Of a stretch of 11,996 nucleotides of DNA, positions 5,362 to 11,610 are shown piece after piece; position 1 is the first letter of the stretch; every line of letters starts with the position of its first letter. Source of the DNA: Verrucomicrobiia bacterium (GTDB lineage Bacteria > Verrucomicrobiota > Verrucomicrobiia > JABWAM01); NCBI GenBank assembly GCA_013360985.1, contig JABWAM010000051.1, forward strand, positions 1 through 11,996. Reading direction: 5' to 3'. The translations under genes and the position numbers were made by a program. The notes beneath the pieces were generated by a model that did no database searches, was not told the origin of the DNA, and saw only the letters and a list, made by a program, of their open reading frames with translations.

Positions 5362-8273
5362 AACCCGCCTCTCCTCGGCGTTCGTTCGGGAGCCAGGACC
5401 TCGTTTATCGGGTTTCCGGTACGCGATGGGACGAGGCGCTCCCGATGGGCGACGGTTGCTTCGGGGCGATGATGCACGAGGAGGAGGGCGCCTTCCAGTG
5501 GACGCTCAATCACCTCGATCTCTATCACGCCCCCTGGAACATCGTGGAGTTTCCCTCGCCGAAGTTCGATCTGCGCGATCTGGCGCGGCAAGCGGAGGCG
5601 GCGCATCGCGATCTCCGACACCCCGCGCATCAGTACTACGCGAAGATTCTCAATCCGCAGGAATTCGCAGGCTACGGCACGATCCGTCGCGGCGCTCGCC
5701 TGAATCTCGGCGGAAACTTTCGCATTGAGACGCGCCGTCCCGTTGCCGACGCCATCGAGTTCGAGCAGCGCCTCGATCCGCTCGCCGCCACGGTGGATGC
5801 GCGGTGCCGATGGGAACGGGGCGAGCTGCGCCTCCGCGCCTATGTCGCTCATGGGAACCGGACCCTCGTGATCGAAGCGGAATCCTCTGCGCCGGGACTC
5901 GTGCGGCGACTCGTCCTTCGGCAGATTCCTTCCCCCTACCGCGCCGCGTCCAAGTCGGGCGCCGAAGGCGCGGGGTTCTGGTTCACCGATGCGTTCAGGC
6001 CGCTCAACCCCAAGCTTTCTCCGAAAATCCGCGCGACTGTCGCCGGCGAGGTTCTCGGCTTTCGCGCGCGCGTTCGCCGCGGAGAAGGCGTTCTGTCGGC
6101 AGCCGTTCCCAAGACCGCGCGAAAGTTCACCGTGCTCCTGACGATCGCGGTGGATGAGTCGCGCAAGGATTCTACGGCCGCGGCGCGACGAACGCTCGCC
6201 GACGCGCGCGCGAGGGGTCCCCTCGAACTTCGCCGCCGCCACCTGCGCCACTGGCGGACGTTCTGGAGTCGCGCGCGGATCGCGCTCTCCGACCCGTTCC
6301 TCGAACGCCTCTGGCACCTCAATCTCTACGCGCTGGCCTGCTCCAACGGAGAGGGCGCGCGCGAGAAGGCGCAGGCCGCGGGACTCAATGGCCTCTGGGA
6401 CGTCAAAAACCCGAATGGGTGGGGGAGCTGCTGGTACTGGGACGTCAATATCCAGCAGACTTATTGGAGCTGTTTCACGGCCAATCACCCCGAATTGGCG
6501 CGTCCCTTTCATGAGGGCTTGCGCGAGTACGTCCCCGCGGCAAAGCGCTGGGCGCGCGAGTTCTACGAGGCGCGCGGAATCGCGGCGGACTTTCCGCTGC
6601 CGCTCTCCCACTGCGTCTGGCCGTGGTGCGCCCAGATCCTCTGGTGGGGCTGGCGCTACTCGATGGACGAATCTTTCCTGCGCGAGACCGCCTGGCCGGT
6701 GATCCGCGAGGTCCTTGTCTTCTTCGAGGATTTTACGCGTTACGACCGTCGAGGCCGCGTGGTCCTCTTTCCCTCGATCTCTCCCGAGCAGGGGCCGCTC
6801 GGCCCGAATCCGACCATCCTCCTCGCCGCGCTGCGCTATCTGCTGCAAGCGGGAATCGCCGCGAGCGCGCGCCTCGGCGAAAATCGCGTCCAGAGACGAC
6901 AATGGCGCCGCTTGTTGGCGCGTCTTCCTCCGCTGCCCGTCGGCGCTTCCGCCGAGTTCGGCGAGACGTTGCGCGATTCGGAATGGGCCGCGCCCACTCT
7001 TCCGCTGGCCCATCCCAGTCTTCTCATGCCGATCTATCCTCTCGCCGAGATCGGCCCGGACGCGACGCGACGCATGCGCCGTCTCGCGCGGAACACCCTC
7101 CGATACGTGGAGGCGCGGCAGGCGATCGGGACTTTCAACTTTGGCTGGCTCTCCGGCGCCGCCTCGCGTCTCGGACTCGGCGACGAAGCGGCGCGCATCC
7201 TCTACGAGAAGGGCGTGGCTTACCTCCTGCGCCCCAATGGTCTGATGGCTGAGGAAACGGACCGCTATATCCAGAACTGTCACGTCCTCTCCGATCCGCT
7301 CTATCACCCGTCCATGATGGAATGCTGCGGCGGAATTGTGGGCGCGATCAACGAGATGCTCTTGCAAAGCCGCGACGGCAAGGTGCGCGTCTTCCCCGCG
7401 CCGCCCTCCTCCTGGTCCCACGCGCGATTCCATCGCCTGCTTGCCGAGGGAGCGTGGGAAATCTCGGCCGAATGGCGTGACGGCCGGACCACGTTCGTCG
7501 AGATCCGCGCGCTCGCGGGCGGCGTGTGCCGGCTTGTCGTCAATGGCCGCGCGATTCCAATCCGCCTCTCCGCCGGCGGCGTGCGCCGCCTCGCGTTGGC
7601 CGGCGCCGCTTCCCGTCCGCCCACGCGGAAGCGTTCACCCGACGGCCCACTCTGTTACACGACTCCCTCGCGCCGGCGCGTCTTTCTCGGAAAGGACGCG
7701 ACCTGCGAATATCTGCGCGGCCTCGACAATTTCCTTTTCGATTATCAACTCGGCGATCTTCCCGTGCCGCGCGCGACGAAGTACAAGTTCGACTTCGGTC
7801 CCGCCAACGTTTCGCGGAAGAACTACGCGCGCGTCGTCCCCCAACAGATCTTTCACGAAAACAAAATCGGCGCCGATTTCTACCGGGTCAGCCCAAACAC
7901 CCTCTACACGCCGATCCTCCGTTACGGATGGGAGGATTCCCGCGGCCTCGAAGCGAAAGACCGCCGGGGGCCCGATGACCTTCGGCGCGATTTCGTCGGC
8001 GGACACGGATCGGCGATCTTTCGCCTGGATCTCCCCCGGGGGCAGTATCAGTTCCTCTTTCTGACGGGCGATGCGCGCGCGGAATCATGGACGGAAATCG
8101 AGGCGCCCGACGCGTTTCAATGGCGCCCGCGGCGTCCGCTGCGCGCGGGCGAGTTTGCCCTCGAAGTCCTGCCGGCGCGAAGGACGACCGACTCCGTGCT
8201 GCGAATCGTTCTGCGCGGGGTGCGCGCCCGCCCCTGGCGCCTCAACGCGCTGATGATCAACCGGATCCCGTGA
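5358..8273 (+). CDS. GH95-like glycoside hydrolase with C-terminal malectin-like binding domain
   Basis: A 971-residue protein resembling GH95 (alpha-L-fucosidase/galactosidase family, alpha6-barrel). Seen in order: an N-terminal beta domain opening WDEALPMGDGCFGAMM (compare GH95 W-x-x-ALPIGNGRLGAM); WDVNIQQTYW at 361-370, matching the NIN-x-x-MNYW motif; FPSISPEQGP with E477 at the place of the general acid; and MMECCGG...EMLLQS at 653-671, matching IDGNFGG...EMLLQS. Relative to my memory of GH95, the first catalytic Asn is Asp (D362), the second is kept (N364), and the late conserved Asp is lost. A malectin-like/rhamnogalacturonan-acetylesterase-type domain starts at about 805 (YKFDFGP at 809-815) and runs to the end. 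No signal peptide is visible, unlike its coupled partner. A distant alternative is the DUF5703-type relatives. Substrate not assigned. Confidence 0.86.
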   Translation: MKPASPRRSFGSQDLVYRVSGTRWDEALPMGDGCFGAMMHEEEGAFQWTLNHLDLYHAPWNIVEFPSPKFDLRDLARQAEAAHRDLRHPAHQYYAKILNPQEFAGYGTIRRGARLNLGGNFRIETRRPVADAIEFEQRLDPLAATVDARCRWERGELRLRAYVAHGNRTLVIEAESSAPGLVRRLVLRQIPSPYRAASKSGAEGAGFWFTDAFRPLNPKLSPKIRATVAGEVLGFRARVRRGEGVLSAAVPKTARKFTVLLTIAVDESRKDSTAAARRTLADARARGPLELRRRHLRHWRTFWSRARIALSDPFLERLWHLNLYALACSNGEGAREKAQAAGLNGLWDVKNPNGWGSCWYWDVNIQQTYWSCFTANHPELARPFHEGLREYVPAAKRWAREFYEARGIAADFPLPLSHCVWPWCAQILWWGWRYSMDESFLRETAWPVIREVLVFFEDFTRYDRRGRVVLFPSISPEQGPLGPNPTILLAALRYLLQAGIAASARLGENRVQRRQWRRLLARLPPLPVGASAEFGETLRDSEWAAPTLPLAHPSLLMPIYPLAEIGPDATRRMRRLARNTLRYVEARQAIGTFNFGWLSGAASRLGLGDEAARILYEKGVAYLLRPNGLMAEETDRYIQNCHVLSDPLYHPSMMECCGGIVGAINEMLLQSRDGKVRVFPAPPSSWSHARFHRLLAEGAWEISAEWRDGRTTFVEIRALAGGVCRLVVNGRAIPIRLSAGGVRRLALAGAASRPPTRKRSPDGPLCYTTPSRRRVFLGKDATCEYLRGLDNFLFDYQLGDLPVPRATKYKFDFGPANVSRKNYARVVPQQIFHENKIGADFYRVSPNTLYTPILRYGWEDSRGLEAKDRRGPDDLRRDFVGGHGSAIFRLDLPRGQYQFLFLTGDARAESWTEIEAPDAFQWRPRRPLRAGEFALEVLPARRTTDSVLRIVLRGVRARPWRLNALMINRIP

Positions 8274-8473
8274 CGGCGTGTTTCTCAAACGGACAACATC
8301 CTTCGGCAAAGCGGAAGATCGCACGCCAGGCTTCCTCCGCGACCACCACGGCCACGGTGTGAGGATAGAGCGTTCGGGATTGGCGAGATTGGATCCTCCG
8401 CTCGGTTTCCGTTCCGTTTTCCATCCGCGCGCCGCTCTCCTCTGGAGCGTATTCGCCTGACGAATCGCGAAAA
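8274..8473. other. Noncoding stretch between GH95-like gene and tRNA-His
   Basis: No credible gene. The only structure I see is a hairpin at 8447-8468: 8451-8455 pairs with 8461-8465, extended by 8447-8449 with 8466-8468, with T8450 bulged. It lies six bases beyond the tRNA 3' end. It is not followed by a T-run on either strand, so it is not a standard intrinsic terminator. Confidence 0.5.
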
Positions 8474-8550
8474 TGGGGTGACCGACGGGGATCGAACCCG
8501 CGACAACCGGAACCACAATCCGGCGCTCTACCAACTGAGCTACGGCCACC
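8474..8550 (-). tRNA. tRNA-His (anticodon GTG)
   Basis: The reverse complement folds as a full cloverleaf. The acceptor stem GTGGCCG pairs with CGGTCAC (one G.T pair). The extra G at position -1 (8550), diagnostic of tRNA-His, faces C73. The D arm carries TAGCTCAGTTGGTAGAGC. The anticodon stem is CCGGA/TCCGG with loop TTGTGGT, so the anticodon is GTG (complement at 8514-8516). The T arm contains GGTTCGATCC. The CCA end is encoded (8474-8476). No feature suggests a pseudogene. A weak upstream TTGCAA with a poor -10 was seen on the - strand and is not called as a promoter. Confidence 0.97.
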
Positions 8551-8689
8551 GTAAGGCGACGTCCCGCATCTTTCCGCAAGAAAGCGCGTGTTGCAAGACC
8601 GCGCGAACAGCCCGCTCAAATTGCAGGCGCGCAACCGAACCGCCGGTCCATCGCGAGCGGCGCCCCGTCTTTAGGGCCGCACGCCGGTC

Positions 8690-9136
8690 TCAATGCTGGG
8701 TGGAGATCTTCGGCGTATCGATGCGAGACGCCGGCGTATCAATCGTTTCCCAGTTGAACTGATTCTGCCAACCCGGCACGGCGTCGAACGGGCTCAGATA
8801 GGTCGGCTCGAGGTGCAGGAGCGGTTTCTCGGCGTCGTCCAGCCAGTAGAAGAACTCGTGGGCGGCCTGCCCCCAGCGGAGGAACATGTTCACCGGGCCG
8901 CGTACGAGTCCGACCGAAAACTGCTGCGGACTCATCACGCCTTCTTCCCGCCCGATGTCGAAGACCGCCTTGGGAATCTCGAACGGCGCCATCACGAGGT
9001 TGTTCAGGCCGCGTCCGATCTTCCGAATCTCGAACGGTTCGGCGGAGGGCGCATGTCCGTCCGGATAAATGATGTCGGCGAAAACGCCCAACGGCGCCAG
9101 CGCCAGCGCGAGGAGGATGATATACAAATTTTTCAT
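8690..9136 (-). CDS. TIGR04073-family exosortase system-associated secreted protein
   Basis: A 148-residue exported protein. The open frame extends to 9205, but ATG at 9136 begins a clean signal peptide (MKNLYIILLALALAPLGVFA, residues 1-20), and GGGAG lies 8 bases upstream on the - strand. The core is IRKIGRGLNNLVMAPFEIPK at 37-56, then a GP-containing segment, an aromatic run near 94-99, and a Tyr/Pro-rich end (EPTYLSP). This pattern (R-K-x-GRG-x-x-N...EIPK) is that of TIGR04073, known mostly from Verrucomicrobia and Lentisphaerae that carry exosortase/PEP-CTERM systems. Its biochemical role is not known. The C-terminus contains two IDTP units seven residues apart. No exosortase or PEP-CTERM protein lies in this window. 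Confidence 0.84.
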   Translation of the reverse strand: MKNLYIILLALALAPLGVFADIIYPDGHAPSAEPFEIRKIGRGLNNLVMAPFEIPKAVFDIGREEGVMSPQQFSVGLVRGPVNMFLRWGQAAHEFFYWLDDAEKPLLHLEPTYLSPFDAVPGWQNQFNWETIDTPASRIDTPKISTQH

Positions 9137-9144
9137 GGAAATTT

Positions 9145-9149
9145 CTCCC
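9145..9149 (-). promoter_or_regulatory. Ribosome binding site GGGAG (start-deciding)
   Basis: On the - strand GGGAG lies 8 bases before the ATG at 9136. Together with the signal peptide it supports this start over the longer frame opening at 9205. Confidence 0.65.
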
Positions 9150-9233
9150 GTGGAAGGCCTGATATCAAGCATGCCCCGCGTCGGAAAGCAAGGATTTTCG
9201 CGCATCCCCGCATCGGACGGGTTAAGGCGCGGA

Positions 9234-10346
9234 TCAATTCACGCGAACGCCTCGACGGAGGCGCGCGGAACGTTCCGCGGCGAAGCAAACCTTCATGATG
9301 TGATAGGAGTCTTCGGGGTCCACCGCGGGAGGGCGGCCCGCCGCGGCGCGGGCGCAGGCGTCGAGGATTTCCGGGTGCGACGCATGATTGAAGTCGCCGG
9401 GCCGATCGAACCGCTGTTTCCCGAAGTCGAGGAACATGGTCCGTCGCGGAGCGAAGGTCTTCTTGCGTTCGTAGCCGTAGTCCGTCACCGAAATCGTCTT
9501 TTTGTGAAGATCGAAATACGCGGCGCCCTTGGTCCCGATGAGGCTGAGCTGAAATCCCGCGCTCGCGTCTTCGTGGGAAGGGCCGTGCAGCGTGCCGTCC
9601 ATGCGGTTGACCGGCGCGCGGGAGAAGAAAAAACTGATTGCGCCGACGGCGCCGGAATCGGCGCGGAAGTTCAGGTGGAAATTGTCCATCACCTCGAAGT
9701 GGCGGATGACGTTCCCTGGGAAAAGGGTGTGCACCTCGCGGATCCGGCTTCCGGAGAACCAGGTGAAGAGATCGAGGTAATGGCTGATCTTTTCGGCGAC
9801 CATGCCCCCCGATTCGCGCGCGCGGTATTTCCAGCCGTTCTTTTGTTCGAGCCACTGGAACCAGATCCCTGGCGAATAGAGGAGGTGGTAATGGCGAATT
9901 TCGCCGAGCGCGCCGCTCGCGACGAGTTTCTTGAGGCGGAGGTAGGCGATCGAGTAGCGGCACTCGAAGCCGAGTTGGAAAAAGGGGCGCCGTCGCCGCC
10001 AGGCGCGCATGATCGCCGCGCAATCGGCGACGGAGGCGGCCATCGGCTTTTCGAGAAGGACATTGCGTCCCCGGCGCAGGAACTCGACGGCGATTTCGCG
10101 ATGCGTCCGATTCGGGGTGGCGATATAGAAGAGATCCACATCCTCGCGTTCCAGCAGATCGCGCCAGTGGCCGACGGCCGGAAAGCCGTACTCCTTTTGG
10201 ACGCGTTTGAGGCGCGACGCGTCGCGGTCCGCGCAGGCGACGAGGTCGAGGCGCCGATCCGATTTCGCGCTGCGGAGCGCGTGACTGCCCATCGCCCCGC
10301 ACCCGATGAGGGCGAAACGCAAGCGGGAAGGAGGCGTTCGGCGCAT
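9234..10346 (-). CDS. Gfo/Idh/MocA-family NAD(P)-dependent oxidoreductase
   Basis: A 370-residue cytoplasmic dehydrogenase of the glucose-fructose oxidoreductase / inositol dehydrogenase type. These enzymes act on sugars, inositols or sugar derivatives. Seen: Rossmann motif ALIGCGAMG at 12-20; ACADRD at 37-42, marking the end of the second strand; IATPNRTH at 75-82; the family Lys motif LLEKP at 97-101; and GGMVAEKISHYLDLFTWFSG at 180-199, which carries the conserved His (H189) and Asp (D192) of the catalytic region. Length is normal for the family. ATG 10346 is chosen because residue 11 begins the Rossmann strand; no clear SD precedes it, and in-frame sequence further upstream lacks family character. 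It diverges from the hpt-like gene. Exact substrate unknown; a link to sugars released by the hydrolases is only an inference. Confidence 0.94.
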   Translation of the reverse strand: MRRTPPSRLRFALIGCGAMGSHALRSAKSDRRLDLVACADRDASRLKRVQKEYGFPAVGHWRDLLEREDVDLFYIATPNRTHREIAVEFLRRGRNVLLEKPMAASVADCAAIMRAWRRRRPFFQLGFECRYSIAYLRLKKLVASGALGEIRHYHLLYSPGIWFQWLEQKNGWKYRARESGGMVAEKISHYLDLFTWFSGSRIREVHTLFPGNVIRHFEVMDNFHLNFRADSGAVGAISFFFSRAPVNRMDGTLHGPSHEDASAGFQLSLIGTKGAAYFDLHKKTISVTDYGYERKKTFAPRRTMFLDFGKQRFDRPGDFNHASHPEILDACARAAAGRPPAVDPEDSYHIMKVCFAAERSARLRRGVRVN

Positions 10347-10475
10347 GGCGCGGAAGGCTACGCGATGGACGCGCCGTTCCTCAACACGAGACTTCGCTGC
10401 GACGCAGGTTTCCCAGACGTGGCTGAGGTCGATTTGGGGTTGGCCGATGACGGAGGTTGCCGTAGGGATGGGCGC
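10347..10475. promoter_or_regulatory. Divergent intergenic region
   Basis: These 129 bases separate the starts of the oxidoreductase (-) and the phosphoribosyltransferase (+), so promoters for both probably lie here. I could not pick out convincing -35/-10 pairs on either strand. AGGG at 10464-10467 is 8 bases before the ATG at 10476 and may be its ribosome binding site. Confidence 0.5.
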
Positions 10476-11099
10476 ATGCCTCCTCCGCCTCGCGTCTTGA
10501 TCTCCGAAAAACGCATCCTGCGGCGCGTCGGCGCGCTGGCGCGCGAAGTGGACGCATGGAGCCGAGGAGGGCGCGTGGTGGTCGTCGGCGTGCTCAACGG
10601 GAGCATCCTTTTTCTCGCCGACCTCGTGCGGCGTCTGCGTTCGCCGGTCGTCCTCGACTGCATCGCCGCGTCGAGCTATGGAACGGCCAGGACATCGAGC
10701 GGCAGGGTGCTGTTCAACCGCCGCCTCCGCCTCAACGTCCGCGGAGCGAAGGTCCTTCTCGTGGACGACATCCTCGACACGGGGCGCACGCTCGCCGCGC
10801 TCAGCCGTTTTCTTCGGAAGCTCGGCGCGCGCCGCGTCGAGGCGTGCGTCCTTCTCCGGAAAAATGTTCCGCGCGCCGCGGACGTCTCCGCGCGATTCGT
10901 GGGCTTCGACATTCCGGACTGTTTCGTTTATGGTTACGGCCTCGACCTCCGCGAGCGGTTCCGCAACCTGCGCGACATCGCCTGCGCGCCGCCTTTCGAA
11001 AATGAAACCCGAATGAAAACGGCGCGACGACAACCCGAGAAGAGGGCGGAAGACCTCGGCGGTTTCCCGGCCGGCGCGCGCCCTTCGGATGGCGGATAG
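10476..11099 (+). CDS. hpt: Hypoxanthine (purine) phosphoribosyltransferase
   Basis: A 207-residue purine-salvage enzyme that joins hypoxanthine or guanine to PRPP. Seen: RVLISEKRI near the start; VVVVGVLNGSILFLADL at 34-50 (loop I, LNGS); AASSYG at 64-69 (loop II, the flexible Ser-Tyr loop); the PRPP-binding motif VLLVDDILDTGRTL at 93-106; LLRKN at 126-130; and FVGFDIPDCFVYGYGLDLRERFRNLRDI at 141-168, the usual purine-site and C-terminal signature. About 35 residues rich in Arg/Lys/Pro/Gly follow and look like a non-family tail. The frame is open far upstream (to 9069), but that part is antisense to two - strand genes; ATG 10476 with AGGG 8 bases before it fits the family start. ThiS follows after 20 bases, probably in the same transcript. 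Confidence 0.93.
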   Translation: MPPPPRVLISEKRILRRVGALAREVDAWSRGGRVVVVGVLNGSILFLADLVRRLRSPVVLDCIAASSYGTARTSSGRVLFNRRLRLNVRGAKVLLVDDILDTGRTLAALSRFLRKLGARRVEACVLLRKNVPRAADVSARFVGFDIPDCFVYGYGLDLRERFRNLRDIACAPPFENETRMKTARRQPEKRAEDLGGFPAGARPSDGG

Positions 11100-11119
11100 C
11101 GAATTTCCCGATTTCTTTG

Positions 11120-11317
11120 ATGAAGGTGATCGTCAATGGCGAAGATCGCGAGACGCGGGCGGCGACGGTCGCCGCGTTGCTCGCGGAGTTGGGCCTCGCG
11201 CCCGCGCTGGTGGCCGTTGAACTCAACAAGGTGGTCCTCTTTCGCCAGGAATTGGAAAAAACGCCATTGCGCGAAGGAGACCGCGTCGAGATCGTTCGCG
11301 TCGTCGCGGGAGGTTAA
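11120..11317 (+). CDS. thiS: Sulfur carrier protein ThiS
   Basis: A 65-residue ubiquitin-like sulfur carrier for thiamine thiazole synthesis. Its C-terminal glycine is adenylated and then thiocarboxylated. Seen: KVIVNGEDRE at the start, TVAALLAELGL, VAVELNKVV, and LREGDRVEIVRVVAGG ending in the required Gly-Gly. Length and order match ThiS; the related MoaD fold is less likely because of the VELN and GDRVEIV segments. ATG 11120 is preferred to TTG 11117, which would add one residue. No clear SD is seen. ThiG, the usual partner, is not in the window; the thi genes may be scattered in this genome. Confidence 0.86.
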   Translation: MKVIVNGEDRETRAATVAALLAELGLAPALVAVELNKVVLFRQELEKTPLREGDRVEIVRVVAGG

Positions 11318-11610
11318 CCTGGCGGAGCGCCGGAAGCGCGCTCCCGCCCCGATTCCGCGACATTGAAGCTGAGCGATGCGCGAGCGAACCTCGATCCCTC
11401 ACACCCCAAGGTGAAATCTTCACCCGAAAGGCCGAAAACGCCTGGCGCCCAAGAGGTTTCGGAGAAGCCTCGCGCGGTCTTTCGGGGCGCTTCCTGTTTC
11501 TCGAAAGATGGAGAGACTCGGCTTCGCCTCTTGCCGCGTCCGCGGGAGAACGCGGCGCATGGTTCCCCGCGAAAAAGGCGGGAAACCGGCGGTTGCCTCT
11601 CGGCTTCCGG
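11318..11610. other. Noncoding stretch with small inverted repeats
   Basis: About 293 bases with no convincing gene; frames here are composition shadows. It contains a strong GC hairpin at 11321-11348, the 15-base dyad GGTGAAATCTTCACC at 11410-11424, and a CCCGC/GCGGG hairpin near 11565-11582. None has a T-run. The stretch should hold the promoter of the downstream gene; I see no certain match. Confidence 0.5.
11321..11348 (+). terminator. Possible terminator-like hairpin after thiS
   Basis: GGAGCGC at 11324-11330 pairs perfectly with GCGCTCC at 11338-11344 around a 7-base loop. Three more pairs (11321-11323 with 11346-11348) form with C11345 bulged. It begins four bases after the thiS stop, which suits a transcript end, but no U-tract follows. 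It is at best an atypical or stabilising 3' hairpin. Confidence 0.35.

Noticed and set aside
8447..8468. Hairpin after tRNA-His as a terminator
   Set aside because: No T-run follows on either strand, so it is only noted as a structure.
8257..8634. Several short frames across the tRNA region
   Set aside because: They translate the tRNA-His gene and its flanks on both strands; none has a start signal or family character.
9137..9233. TTGCTT and TGATAT 18 bases apart on the - strand before the TIGR04073-type gene
   Set aside because: Each matches only about half of a sigma-70 box; not enough to call a promoter.
9133..10302. A 389-residue - strand frame over the oxidoreductase
   Set aside because: Arg/Pro-rich shadow in another frame of the same strand; the true frame shows all Gfo/Idh/MocA motifs.
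9069..10475. Upstream extension of the phosphoribosyltransferase frame by 469 residues
   Set aside because: It lies antisense to the TIGR04073-type and oxidoreductase genes, is low-complexity in character, and has no family similarity; the enzyme begins normally at 10476.
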